From contig NZ_CP047984.1 of NCBI RefSeq assembly GCF_009931655.1, forward strand, positions 930,001-994,000: a stretch of DNA of 64,000 nucleotides, given 5' to 3'. This stretch comes from Pontibacter russatus. Its GTDB lineage: Bacteria; Bacteroidota; Bacteroidia; Cytophagales; Hymenobacteraceae. A program made the translations under genes and the position numbers. A model generated the notes under the pieces. It saw nothing but the letters and a program-made list of their open reading frames with translations. It searched no databases and was not told the DNA's origin. Positions 17,492 to 26,095 of this stretch are shown one piece after another (the stretch's first letter is position 1; every line of letters begins with the position of its first letter).

Positions 17492-18247
17492 ATGGAAAAG
17501 CAATTTGAAGGCAAAGTGGCAATCGTGACCGGGGGAAGCTTTGGGATTGGCAAAGCCACGGCTGTGATGTTTGCACAACGAGGCGCCAAAGTAGCTGTTG
17601 TAGATTGGAAAGAGGGCATGGAAACAGTCAATGCTATTAAATCAACCGGTGGTGAAGCTATTTTTATAAAATGCGATGTATCAAAACCTGCCGAGGTACA
17701 GGTTATGGTTGAGCAAACAACCAGCACTTTTGGCCGGCTCGATTATGCTTTTAACAATGCCGGTATAGAAGGCGCCTCTGCCCCTACTCACGAAGTAACG
17801 GAAGAGAATTTTGATAAGGTCATCGGCGTAAACGTGAAGGGCGTGTGGCTTTGCATGAAGTATGAGATACCGCACATGCTCCGTCAGGGTAAAGGTGCTA
17901 TTGTAAACTGCTCGTCTATCGCGGGGGTAATCGGTTTCCCGGGGATACCTATTTATACCGCTTCCAAACACGCAGTGATCGGGCTTACTAAAGCCGCCTC
18001 CTTAGAATATGCTACCCAAGGTATTCGAGTAAATGCCGTATGCCCCGGCGCCATCCAGACCGCAATGATCGACCGGTTCATCGAGAAAAATAACACGACC
18101 AAAGAAGCTATGGTTGCCGGAGAACCTATAGGCCGATTTGGTGCACCGGAAGAAATTGCGGAAGCTGCTATATGGCTCTGTTCAGATGCCTCTTCGTTTA
18201 CCACAGGCCATGCGCTGTTAGCAGATGGTGGCTGGGTGGCAAGGTGA
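17492..18247 (+). CDS. Short-chain dehydrogenase/reductase (classical SDR)
   Basis: 251 residues from the ATG at 17492 (MEKQFEGKVAIVTGG); an ATG at 17465 would add nine residues not typical of the family. It has the Rossmann nucleotide motif TGGSFGIG (about 13-20), NNAG, the catalytic Ser of SSIAG, then YTASK (Tyr and Lys), and the C-terminal GHALLADGGW. The aspartate after the second strand (VVDWKE) favours NAD(H). The substrate is unknown. It is the first gene of a run with acetyl-CoA synthetase and a 2-oxoacid dehydrogenase, so a role on a small alcohol or ketone (such as acetoin or a C3/C4 alcohol) is a reasonable but unproven guess. Confidence 0.88.
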   Translation: MEKQFEGKVAIVTGGSFGIGKATAVMFAQRGAKVAVVDWKEGMETVNAIKSTGGEAIFIKCDVSKPAEVQVMVEQTTSTFGRLDYAFNNAGIEGASAPTHEVTEENFDKVIGVNVKGVWLCMKYEIPHMLRQGKGAIVNCSSIAGVIGFPGIPIYTASKHAVIGLTKAASLEYATQGIRVNAVCPGAIQTAMIDRFIEKNNTTKEAMVAGEPIGRFGAPEEIAEAAIWLCSDASSFTTGHALLADGGWVAR

Positions 18248-18281
18248 TTTAGAATGAATAATAAATCATAAATCATTAAAT

Positions 18282-19997
18282 GTGATCGCGCCAAACCTTA
18301 CCGATTATAGTTCAGTTGACGGCTCTTTTAGTTGGGAGAAGGAACAGGCCGGGCTGAGCTGTTTGCCAAACGGGCAGGGACTGAACATTGCGTACGAGGC
18401 TATAGACCGGCATGCACAGGGTAAATTGCGCGACCATACAGCTTTTCGTTTCATCAAAAAAGACATGTCGGTGATGGCCTGCACATACCATGATTTTATG
18501 GAGCTGACCAACCGTTTTGCCAATGTGCTGCAGAAACTGGGCGTAGCAAAAGGAGACAGGGTTTTCTCTTTCCTGGGGCGCATTCCCGAACTATACCTAG
18601 CAGCGTTGGGAACCCTTAAAACGACGGCTGTCTTCTGCCCACTGTTCAATGTGTTTGGCCCTGAGCCGGTGTTTCAGCGCCTGAACCGCGGCGATGCAAA
18701 AGTGCTGGTAACCACCAAAGACCTGTTCGAGAAAAAAATACGACAACTACTGGACCGCCTCCCAGAACTGAACTATATACTGCTGACCGATACCGATAAA
18801 GACGAAAACGAACAGATCCGCTCGCTGCCAGGCCTAATGGAACAAGCCTCTGACGAATACACTATACCTCCTACCGACCCTGAAGACCCGGCCCTGCTGC
18901 ATTTTACAAGCGGCACCACCGGCCTACCCAAAGGCGCGCTGCATGTTCACAAAGCCGTGCTGGTGCATTACGTAACAGGCAAGTATGTTCTCGATTTTCA
19001 CCCCGATGATATTTACTGGTGCACTGCCGACCCGGGCTGGGTTACGGGTACCTCTTATGGCATAATAGCCCCGCTCGTAAATGGCGTTACTAACCTTGTG
19101 GATGAAGAAGAATTTGATGCCGTGCGCTGGTATACCATACTGCAGGAGCAAAAAGTAAATATCTGGTACACCGCCCCGACTGGCATACGCCGCCTGATGC
19201 GCATGAACATCATCCCGAAAGACAACTATAACCTGGACAACCTGCGGCTGGTGCTGAGTGTGGGCGAGCCATTACACGCCGAGGCTGTGGTGTGGGGTGA
19301 AAAAGCTTTTGGCATGCCGATACTCGATAACTGGTGGCAAACCGAAACCGGCGGTATCATGATTGCAAACTATAGAGCCATGCAGGTAAGGCCGGGCTCA
19401 ATGGGCAAACCATTACCCGGCGTGGAAGCTGCCATTGCCGAGGTGACGGATGATAGTTTCACAATAATAGACGAACCTGACAAAGAAGGACACCTGGTAC
19501 TGAAACGCGGCTGGCCCTCTATGTTCCGTGCCTATTTGCACGACGAGGAGCGCTACACCAAAAGCTTCAGGGGAGACTGGTACCTGACCGGAGACCTGGC
19601 CAAACGTGATAAGGACGGCTACTTCTGGTTTGTAGGCCGGGCAGACGATATCATTAAAACATCCGGGCACATGGTAGGCCCTTTTGAGGTGGAGAGCGCC
19701 CTGATGGAGCACCCGGCCATATCGGAAGCAGCAGTTATCGGTAAACCTGACCAGCTGATAGGAGAACTGGTGAAAGCCTTTATAGTTCTGAAGCCCGCCC
19801 AGCAACCCGACGAAACCACTAAAATGGACATCACAGCATTTGCCCGTAAACGGCTTGGCCCGGCAGTATCGCCCAAAGAGATCAGCTTTATAGAGAACCT
19901 GCCCAAAACAAAAAGTGGTAAAATATTGCGCAGACTACTAAAGGCACGTGAACTGGGTTTGCCGGAAGGTGATCTGTCTACGCTGGAGCAGCCGTAA
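18282..19997 (+). CDS. acsA: Acetate--CoA ligase (AcsA-type AMP-forming synthetase)
   Basis: 571 residues, the size of Bacillus-type AcsA (the common Acs is about 650). The start is GTG at 18282. Adenylate-forming signatures: P-loop HFTSGTTGLPKGALHVHKA, the WWQTETGG motif, YLTGDLAKRDKDGYFWFVGR, the hinge region, and the C-terminal PKTKSGKILRR with the adenylation Lys. The WWQTETGG tryptophan limits the acyl pocket to acetate or propionate in this family. It makes acetyl-CoA from acetate with ATP in the cytosol. It lies 34 nt after the SDR gene and about 270 nt before the E1alpha gene. Confidence 0.9.
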   Translation: MIAPNLTDYSSVDGSFSWEKEQAGLSCLPNGQGLNIAYEAIDRHAQGKLRDHTAFRFIKKDMSVMACTYHDFMELTNRFANVLQKLGVAKGDRVFSFLGRIPELYLAALGTLKTTAVFCPLFNVFGPEPVFQRLNRGDAKVLVTTKDLFEKKIRQLLDRLPELNYILLTDTDKDENEQIRSLPGLMEQASDEYTIPPTDPEDPALLHFTSGTTGLPKGALHVHKAVLVHYVTGKYVLDFHPDDIYWCTADPGWVTGTSYGIIAPLVNGVTNLVDEEEFDAVRWYTILQEQKVNIWYTAPTGIRRLMRMNIIPKDNYNLDNLRLVLSVGEPLHAEAVVWGEKAFGMPILDNWWQTETGGIMIANYRAMQVRPGSMGKPLPGVEAAIAEVTDDSFTIIDEPDKEGHLVLKRGWPSMFRAYLHDEERYTKSFRGDWYLTGDLAKRDKDGYFWFVGRADDIIKTSGHMVGPFEVESALMEHPAISEAAVIGKPDQLIGELVKAFIVLKPAQQPDETTKMDITAFARKRLGPAVSPKEISFIENLPKTKSGKILRRLLKARELGLPEGDLSTLEQP

Positions 19998-20265
19998 CTA
20001 TATCAGTATATGCCCCTCGCTCGCCTCTGGCGAGTGTGCGCTATTCAGTGGCGTCCCGCCACTTATACCGAAGGCACAAACTATAGCGGCCAGAGCCCGC
20101 AGGTAACACACATCCCGAAAGCTTTCAGGGCGAGGGCAAATTTAAATGCTGTCGCGGGTTTGTACCCCGTGTCTTACTACAATATTGAGTCTGTGACTCG
20201 ACTGGGCCAGAGGCCCAACTATAGCCGGCACGAGCGATAACGCTCGCGCCATGATTAAGTGAACT
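19998..20265. repeat. Spacer packed with short hairpins (REP-like)
   Basis: In 230 bp there are several short perfect inverted repeats: CTCGCC/GGCGAG (20020-20034), AGTGGCG/CGCCACT (20047-20063), the palindrome GAAAGCTTTC (20117-20126), TGGGCC/GGCCCA (20203-20217) and CGAGCG/CGCTCG (20231-20246). No open frame of interest is present. No T-tract follows any stem, so these are more like REP/processing elements than terminators. They separate the synthetase from the dehydrogenase genes. Confidence 0.6.
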
Positions 20266-21261
20266 ATGGAACAGCAACCTGAACAAACTATAAACCTCAG
20301 CAAAGAGCAAGCGCAAAAACTGCTTTACCAGATGATCCTTATCCGGAAGTTTGAGGAAAAGTCGGCGGAGATGTATACCAAAGAAAAGATTCGGGGCTTT
20401 CTGCATTTATATGTTGGTGAAGAGGCTGTCGCTGTTGGGGTTTTGCAGGCGCTCTCTCCTGAGGATAACGTACTATGCACGTATCGCGAGCACGGTCATG
20501 CACTGGTTCGTGGGTTGGAGCCGGGCGTGATCATGGCCGAAATGTATGGCAAACAGGAAGGCTGCAGTGGGGGCCGCGGAGGCTCTATGCATTTGTTTGA
20601 TGCGAAAACTAAGTTCTATGGTGGCAATGCTATAGTTGCCGGGCACCTGGCAATGGCCGTCGGGTTGGCTTTGGCCGATAGAAAAATGAAGCGCGACCAG
20701 GTAACCTGCTGCTTTTTCGGGGAGGGGGCTATGGCAGAAGGGGCTTTTCATGAGGCTATGAACCTGGCCGCTTTGTGGCAGGTGCCGGTGCTTTTTGTAT
20801 GCGAAAATAACCTCTATGCCATGGGCACAGCCCTGCGCTACACCCACGCCCAGACCAAACTCGAAATTAAAGGGGCTGCTTACGGCATTACATCCGCATC
20901 AGTAGACGGCATGGACCTGCTACAGGTAATGGATGCCGCGAACAAAGCCGTGCAAACTATACGCGAAACCGGTCATCCTTATTTCCTGGTCTGTAACACC
21001 TACCGTTTCAGGGCGCACTCCATGTTTGATGCCGAACTGTACCGCGAAAAAAGCGAGGTAGACCAATGGAAGCAACGAGACCCGATACCAGCTTTTACCC
21101 GGTATCTGAAAGAACAGCAATTACTGACTGATACGGACCTGCATGAAATAGAAAGCCGTGTGGAAGTGGAGGTACAGCAAGCTGTAGACTTTGCCGAAAC
21201 CTGCAGCTTTGAACCTGTGGAAGAGCTCCTGAAATATACTTACAGCGAAAAACAGAACTGA
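20266..21261 (+). CDS. 2-oxoacid (pyruvate-type) dehydrogenase E1 component, alpha subunit
   Basis: 331 residues. Thiamine-diphosphate domain features: [20 protein letters not shown] (about 103-122) and the TPP motif starting [13 protein letters not shown] (152-164) and ending CENN (179-182). The first position of the usual GDG is Glu here, a variant I believe occurs in some E1alpha proteins, so it need not be inactivating. Text such as LYAMGTAL and [10 protein letters not shown] is typical of pyruvate/acetoin-type E1alpha. It decarboxylates a 2-oxoacid (or cleaves acetoin) together with E1beta and reductively acylates the lipoyl arm of E2. Its stop overlaps the start of the E1beta gene by one base. 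Confidence 0.9.
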   Translation: MEQQPEQTINLSKEQAQKLLYQMILIRKFEEKSAEMYTKEKIRGFLHLYVGEEAVAVGVLQALSPEDNVLCTYREHGHALVRGLEPGVIMAEMYGKQEGCSGGRGGSMHLFDAKTKFYGGNAIVAGHLAMAVGLALADRKMKRDQVTCCFFGEGAMAEGAFHEAMNLAALWQVPVLFVCENNLYAMGTALRYTHAQTKLEIKGAAYGITSASVDGMDLLQVMDAANKAVQTIRETGHPYFLVCNTYRFRAHSMFDAELYREKSEVDQWKQRDPIPAFTRYLKEQQLLTDTDLHEIESRVEVEVQQAVDFAETCSFEPVEELLKYTYSEKQN

Positions 21262-22253
21262 TGGCCGGCGACCGCATCACATATCGCGAGTGCATAAAAC
21301 AGGCCATCAGGGAAGCCATGCTGGCTGATGAGCGCGTGTTTATGATGGGCGAAGACGTTGGCCACTATGGCGGTGCCTTTGCCGTGAGCAAGAACCTGCT
21401 GCAGGAATTTGGTCCCAAACGAATCATGGATACACCTTTGTCGGAAGCCGGTTTTGTGGGTGCCGGTATAGGGGCTGCGCTTGGCGGCATGCTGCCTATA
21501 GTTGAGATCATGACCGTAAACTTTAGTCTGCTGGCCCTGGACCAGATAGCGAACAATGCGGCAACGTTGCTGCACATGTCGGGTGGACAGTTTAACGTGC
21601 CGCTTGTGATACGCATGAGTACTGGCATTGGCCGGCAACTGGCTGCGCAGCACTCGCATAGCTGGGAGCCAATTTTTGCACACATCCCGGGATTGCGTAT
21701 TTTGTCTGCCGGCACACACGAAGATGCCCGCTATATGCTTGCTCCTGCCCTTGCAGACCCCGATCCGGTTATCATCTTTGAATATACCTCTATGCTTAAC
21801 ATAGAAAGAGGACTCCCGGAAACAAAGACCGGCGTGGACATCAGCAAAGCAAAAGTAAGGCGAGAGGGGCGAGATATTACCATTATTACCTATGGTACTG
21901 GCGTGTACAAAGCCCTGGAATCAGCCTCCGAACTGGCCGCAGCCGGCATTGAAGCCGAAGTAGTAGACCTGCGCGTGCTGCGCCCGCTTGATGAAGAAAC
22001 TATAGTTGCATCAGTAGCTAAAACAAGCCGGGCGTTTATAGTAGAGGATGCAAGCAGGTCGGTTAGTGTATCGTCGGAGGTGAGCGCCCGCATTATGGAA
22101 AAATGCTTTTACGACCTTGATGCGCCGGTGCAACGGCTGTGCGGAGCCGAAGTGCCAATTCCGTATCCAAAACATTTAGAAGATGCCTCGGTGCCGCAAC
22201 CAGCTCAGATCGTAACTGCCATCAAGAAAATACTGCAACATGATCGCGTATAA
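21261..22253 (+). CDS. 2-oxoacid (pyruvate-type) dehydrogenase E1 component, beta subunit
   Basis: 330 residues. Transketolase-like pyrimidine-binding domain (about 5-180; [40 protein letters not shown]) and C-terminal transketolase domain (about 195-315; [20 protein letters not shown] and [13 protein letters not shown]). [18 protein letters not shown] is the usual beta-subunit phrase. It forms the alpha2beta2 E1 enzyme with the preceding product; the ATG overlaps the E1alpha stop (TGATG), and the next gene starts 14 nt before this one ends, so all are translationally coupled. Confidence 0.92.
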   Translation: MAGDRITYRECIKQAIREAMLADERVFMMGEDVGHYGGAFAVSKNLLQEFGPKRIMDTPLSEAGFVGAGIGAALGGMLPIVEIMTVNFSLLALDQIANNAATLLHMSGGQFNVPLVIRMSTGIGRQLAAQHSHSWEPIFAHIPGLRILSAGTHEDARYMLAPALADPDPVIIFEYTSMLNIERGLPETKTGVDISKAKVRREGRDITIITYGTGVYKALESASELAAAGIEAEVVDLRVLRPLDEETIVASVAKTSRAFIVEDASRSVSVSSEVSARIMEKCFYDLDAPVQRLCGAEVPIPYPKHLEDASVPQPAQIVTAIKKILQHDRV

Positions 22254-23526
22254 AATGCCCAGCCTTGGTGCCGACATGGAGAGCGGTTTTCTACGGGAAT
22301 GGCGTGTGCAACCCGGCGACAGGATAAACAAAGGCGACATTATTGCCGAAGTGGAGACCCAGAAAGGTATCATCGAGATAGAGGTTTTTGAAGAAGGGAT
22401 TATTGGCGAACTGCTTGTAAAGATAGACGACCAGGTACCTGTAGGCACAACTATGGCAACTATACTAACCGATGAAGAAGCAAGATCCGGCATAAAACAG
22501 GTCCCAACTGAAGCTCGAAAGGAAACTATAGTCGCACTACCTGTTTCAGAAACCATAAAAGAACAGCAAACTATAGCGCAGCCGCATCGCATCAGGGCTT
22601 CGCCGCTGGCAAAAAGGATAGCCGCCGAAAAAGGCATTGATATTACCACCGTACACGGCACCGGTCCCGAAGGAGCCATTACCCGTGAAGATGTGGAACA
22701 TGCCCAGGCAGCTCAAGTCGCCCCGCAAGCTCAACCTGAAAAGTCAACTATAGCACCTCAGCCTGCTCAACCACAGAAACCAACTATAATTAAAGCCAAA
22801 CCAGCTGAGCCAGTTAACCCGGAAGAGATCATTACAGAGAAACCTGCGGCACCACCTGCCACTGCTGCTGAAACCATACGCATGGCCGTGGCTGCCGCCA
22901 TGAGCAAATCTAATCGCGAAATTCCGCATTATTACCTCGAAACGAAGATTGACATGAGCAAGGCACTGACCTGGCTGACAGAAACAAATAAGCGAAGGCC
23001 TGTAAAGGAACGGTTGCTGCCGGCTGTGTTGCTGATAAAAGCCGTAGCCAAAGCCCTGAACGATATGCCCGACCTGAATGCATGGTGGGAGGACAGCCTG
23101 CAGCGCAAGGAAACTATAAATGTAGGCTACGTGGTGGCGCTCCGTATAGGAGGCATTATGGTACCAACTATTCACGACGCAGACACTAAAACTCTGGAAG
23201 ACCTGATGCTGGCATTGAATGACCTGATACCGCGTGCCCGGGCGCTACGGCTGCGCAGCTCCGAACTTGCCGACTCAACTATAACCGTTACCAGCCTGGG
23301 CGAAGGCGGCGTGGAAACGGTTTACGGGGTTATATATCCGCCGCAGGTGGCGCTGGTTGGTTTTGGCGGCATAACAGACCAACCCTGGGCCGAGAACGGC
23401 ATGCTGACCGTTCGCCCTGTACTTACCGCCACCCTTGCCGCCGACCACCGGGCATCTGACGGCAGCACCGGCAGCAAATTCCTGACAGCCATTAAAAACT
23501 ACTTACAACAACCCGACAAACTATGA
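22240..23526 (+). CDS. Dihydrolipoamide acyltransferase (E2) of a 2-oxoacid dehydrogenase complex
   Basis: 428 residues. The N-terminal lipoyl domain (about 1-78) has its lipoyl-lysine at Lys42 in [10 protein letters not shown]. An Ala/Pro-rich linker follows, then the peripheral-subunit-binding domain (about 115-150; [17 protein letters not shown]), a second Pro/Ala/Gln-rich linker (about 155-205), and the catalytic domain to the end. The active-site motif is [10 protein letters not shown], keeping the His and Asp of the usual HxxxDG. It transfers the acyl group from the lipoyl arm to CoA. No E3 (lipoamide dehydrogenase) gene is nearby, so E3 must come from elsewhere. It overlaps the ACP gene by 4 nt. 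Confidence 0.92.
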   Translation: MIAYKMPSLGADMESGFLREWRVQPGDRINKGDIIAEVETQKGIIEIEVFEEGIIGELLVKIDDQVPVGTTMATILTDEEARSGIKQVPTEARKETIVALPVSETIKEQQTIAQPHRIRASPLAKRIAAEKGIDITTVHGTGPEGAITREDVEHAQAAQVAPQAQPEKSTIAPQPAQPQKPTIIKAKPAEPVNPEEIITEKPAAPPATAAETIRMAVAAAMSKSNREIPHYYLETKIDMSKALTWLTETNKRRPVKERLLPAVLLIKAVAKALNDMPDLNAWWEDSLQRKETINVGYVVALRIGGIMVPTIHDADTKTLEDLMLALNDLIPRARALRLRSSELADSTITVTSLGEGGVETVYGVIYPPQVALVGFGGITDQPWAENGMLTVRPVLTATLAADHRASDGSTGSKFLTAIKNYLQQPDKL

Positions 23527-23789
23527 CACCGGAAGAAATAAAACAGGCACTGGTACAACGCCTCAAAACTATAGCCCCTGACACCGAACCCGCGCAACTG
23601 CAACCCGACGACAACATCCGACAAACTTTGGGCATCGACTCGTTTGATTACCTTCAGTTTATAGTTGCCATAGATGAACAGTTTGGAATAGAAACTCCGG
23701 AGGAAGACTACGGAACGATACAGACCATGCAGGAACTGACAGATTATGTGGCCGCCCGTGTGAAGAGTGATCCAAACAAATCCCGGTAA
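23523..23789 (+). CDS. Acyl carrier protein encoded within the dehydrogenase operon
   Basis: 88 residues, acidic, with the phosphopantetheine attachment site Ser40 in LGIDSFDYLQF. The motif is DSF instead of the DSL of fatty-acid AcpP, which suggests a specialised carrier. The ATG lies inside the E2 stop (ATGA), so synthesis is coupled to E2. A carrier protein at the end of an E1/E2 operon suggests that acyl groups leaving the complex, or acetyl groups from the AcsA-like enzyme, may be loaded on it; this is inference. No ketosynthase or phosphopantetheinyl transferase is adjacent. Confidence 0.88.
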   Translation: MTPEEIKQALVQRLKTIAPDTEPAQLQPDDNIRQTLGIDSFDYLQFIVAIDEQFGIETPEEDYGTIQTMQELTDYVAARVKSDPNKSR

Positions 23790-23809
23790 AAAAGTTCCTG
23801 GTACTGAAC

Positions 23810-24036
23810 AGGGCCTGCTTCAGGAAGTTAATGCAGCTGTAGAGGGACAGCTGTAGCGGTTGCTCCTTTCCTACTCATGTGTCCGGAGATGTAAATAGCT
23901 GTGGGGTTTTCCGCTCCAACCATTGCTTCTCTTCATCTCACTTACTCATCTCATGAATCAAAACCTCTTTTTGATTCGTGAGACGGCAAATTGGGACACT
24001 GGGAGAGCAATTTTCCAAAACAGCTTCCTCAAATCG
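23810..24036. repeat. MITE-like dispersed repeat, copy 2
   Basis: Matches 15380-15570 over most of its length (GTAGAGGGACAGCTGTAGCG, then GTAAATAGCTGTGGGG, CTTCTCTTCATCTCACTTAC and GTGAGACGGCAAATTGGGACAC). It holds a strong hairpin, CTCATGAATCAAAA pairing with TTTTGATTCGTGAG (about 23950-23982). Its right end, read inward, is GAGGAAGCTGTTTTGGAAAA, like a transposon terminus. No coding frame is present, so it is probably a non-autonomous element or decayed IS edge. Confidence 0.65.
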
Positions 24037-24094
24037 AAAATACGGAGGTATTCTTGCATTGAACGGATCCACCTGCCCTGTCCCATGCATTCCT

Positions 24095-24161
24095 GTTGCT
24101 GGCTGTTGCTCTTTGTTGCGCTGACGTTGCTTCTTATTGTTGGTCGTTACTAACCAGTTGC
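24095..24161 (+). repeat. GTTGC unit array, left arm
   Basis: GTTGC or near variants begin at 24095, 24105, 24115, 24126, (24136 degenerate), 24146 (GTTAC) and 24157, that is at 10-11 bp steps. The variable bases between units (TGGCT, TCTTT, GCTGAC, TGGTC) recur in part in the right arm. Confidence 0.75.
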
Positions 24162-24292
24162 CCGTCGCGCTTCAGGATCGTTTCCAGTAGGCGGCAAGCA
24201 GCTTGAATGCCTGAGAAAGCACTTTTCCTCCTGATGTTTTAGTATTCTCCACTCCAAGCCTGGCGCTCTGTCCCCGTGGCCGCAGCGGTTCA

Positions 24293-24393
24293 GCAACACA
24301 AAAGCAACAGATGCGCAACGTTTCGGCAACGCCAGCGCAACAGGAAATCAACGCTGGAGCAACGACCAGCAACAAGAAGCAACAAGGGGTAAC
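24293..24393 (-). repeat. GTTGC unit array, right arm (inverted)
   Basis: On the plus strand GCAAC (two variants, TCAAC and GTAAC) begins at 24293, 24304, 24315, 24326, 24337, 24348, 24359, 24369, 24379 and 24389. The steps are 11, 11, 11, 11, 11, 11, 10, 10 and 10 bp: ten units on one face of the helix. It is the inverted counterpart of 24095-24161, separated by about 130 bp. The period is not a multiple of three, so a coding explanation is unlikely. Confidence 0.8.
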
Positions 24394-24958
24394 AGCTGCT
24401 TTTTGCCCGGCTCCTCCTGCAGTAGGTTGATATAAAAACAGGTTGAAAGTCTCCCCTCTCCCCCGTTTCTGGGGTAGGAACAAGCGGCAGATGCCCAAAG
24501 GATCAGCCTTTTAGGAGAGCTCCCCTCAGACAGCATTTTTACGTCCCGAGAACTTGCCGTTTTCTGATACGCCGCCGAGGCGTCTGGCCCCATCTGTATA
24601 TGGACAGCATGTTCGTGACAGGCTCTTTTTTTTGTCTGAACTTCACAGGCTAGCGGCCTCTTTGACTTCCTCGCTATACTGATAGCGGTTGACTAGTTCT
24701 CGAATTTGGTCATCCAAAGGGATAGGTTGTTTAAAAACTGTCACCCTATAGCAGGAGAAGACCAGGTGTCAACTTTTTTCAGGACGAGGCACAGCCTATT
24801 CTGTATGCTAAGCCCGTTTTCTTGTATTTATCACTTTGGCCAACACATTACCTCTCTTGTCAAAATTGACGTATAAAACATTGTTTAAGTGCAAAATAAG
24901 CTTCCACGTTATATCCTGAGTATGTAATTAAAGAGTATCATTGTTTTCGTGTACTAAT
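24394..24958. other. Intergenic region between the array and the epimerase gene
   Basis: Holds the IS-A remnant at 24651-24763. The remainder has short minus-strand frames without recognisable domains, and an AT-rich stretch (24820-24955) that probably contains the epimerase promoter. Confidence 0.4.
24651..24763 (-). mobile_element. IS-A terminus remnant with degraded orfA start
   Basis: Reverse complement of 24763-24651 reads GGTCTTCTCCTGCTATAGGG, TGACAGTTTTTAAAC, then coding text equivalent to RELVNRYQYSEEVKEAA, matching the start of orfA in the 15.6-17.1 kb copy. The ATG is lost and homology stops abruptly near 24651. It is a solo end left by decay or an adjacent deletion. Confidence 0.8.
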
Positions 24959-26017
24959 ATGAAGAGAAGACAACGGGTTTTAGTCACCGGGAGTGCGGGA
25001 TTTATCGGCCATCACCTGGCGCTGGCGCTGCAACATCACCATTATGAGGTGGTGGGACTGGACAGCATCAATGATTACTACCATACCGAACTGAAGTACG
25101 GGCGCCTGGCCGAACAGGGATTTGAACGTATGCAGATTAAACATGGCGCCTGTATCGAGAGTAAGCTCAAAGAAAGGCTTTTCTTTATCCGCCTCGACCT
25201 GACCGATGAGCATGCCATGAACAGGCTTTTTGAGGAACAACGGTTTGACGTTGTGGTCAACCTGGCGGCACAGGCTGGCGTGCGCTACAGCATGGACCAT
25301 CCGCAGTCCTATGTGTCCAGCAATCTGGTAGGCTTTGCCAACGTGCTGGAGAGTTGCCGCCGGCATCATATAAAGCACCTGCTGTTTGCCTCCTCCAGCT
25401 CCGTATACGGCTTAAACAAGGAGACGCCCTTCAAGACCAGCATGAAGACCGACCAGCCGATCTCGTTTTACGCCGCCACCAAGAAGGCGAACGAAGTGAT
25501 GGCCTACAGTTACGCGCATCTCTATCAACTGCCGGTTATGGGGCTCCGCTTCTTCACCGTGTACGGCCCCTGGGGCAGGCCCGATATGGCCTACTACAGC
25601 TTCACCAAAGCCATTGCGGCAGGCACTCCGATCAGGGTTTTCAACCACGGGGAGATGCACCGCGACTTTACCTATATAGATGATGTAGTGCAAAGCATCG
25701 CCAAGCTGTTGGATATGCTGCCGGAGTCCGATCCCACTGCGCCCTACAAACTCTACAACATTGGCAACAGCAAACCGGAGCACCTCCTCGAACTCATCGC
25801 CATCTTAGAAAGGCTGTTGGGCCGCAAAGCCTTACTGGACATGCAACCCATGCAGCCCGGCGACGTGCCCGCAACCTTTGCCGATGTAACGGACCTCCAG
25901 GCCGCTGTAGATTACCGGCCCGGCACACCCCTGGAAGAAGGCTTGAGCAAGTTTGTGAGCTGGTATAAAGCCTACCACTGCAAACAGGAACTGGAGCCTT
26001 TGGCAGAGTCGGCCTGA
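24959..26017 (+). CDS. NAD-dependent sugar-nucleotide epimerase (UDP-glucuronate 4-epimerase-like)
   Basis: 352 residues from the ATG at 24959 (MKRRQRVLVTGSAGFIGHHL). It is an extended SDR with TGSAGFIG near residue 10, LAAQAGVRYSMDHPQSYVSS, and the catalytic SSSSVYG / YAATKK pair. The phrase LRFFTVYGPWGRPDMAYYSF is characteristic of UDP-glucuronate (CapI/LpsL) epimerases, which make UDP-galacturonate. It lies 80-odd bp before a GT2/LAB_N/GT39 run, so UDP-galacturonate could be the donor for that pathway. The exact sugar is inferred from family resemblance. Confidence 0.88.
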   Translation: MKRRQRVLVTGSAGFIGHHLALALQHHHYEVVGLDSINDYYHTELKYGRLAEQGFERMQIKHGACIESKLKERLFFIRLDLTDEHAMNRLFEEQRFDVVVNLAAQAGVRYSMDHPQSYVSSNLVGFANVLESCRRHHIKHLLFASSSSVYGLNKETPFKTSMKTDQPISFYAATKKANEVMAYSYAHLYQLPVMGLRFFTVYGPWGRPDMAYYSFTKAIAAGTPIRVFNHGEMHRDFTYIDDVVQSIAKLLDMLPESDPTAPYKLYNIGNSKPEHLLELIAILERLLGRKALLDMQPMQPGDVPATFADVTDLQAAVDYRPGTPLEEGLSKFVSWYKAYHCKQELEPLAESA

Positions 26018-26095
26018 AGCAGCTTTTGTTAGAAGGATATATAAACCTTATTTTCACCCTATATCAGGTATCTAATTAAACGATCGTCACTATAT

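Noticed and set aside
24095-24393. CRISPR array
   Set aside because: Repeat unit is only about 5 conserved bases with 5-6 variable ones; there are no 20-40-bp repeats or spacers and no cas genes.
24172-24593. Minus-strand frames running through the GTTGC array
   Set aside because: The Cys/Leu/Val-rich translation is produced by the GTTGC units; a 10-11-bp period cannot keep a reading frame, so a coding origin is unlikely.
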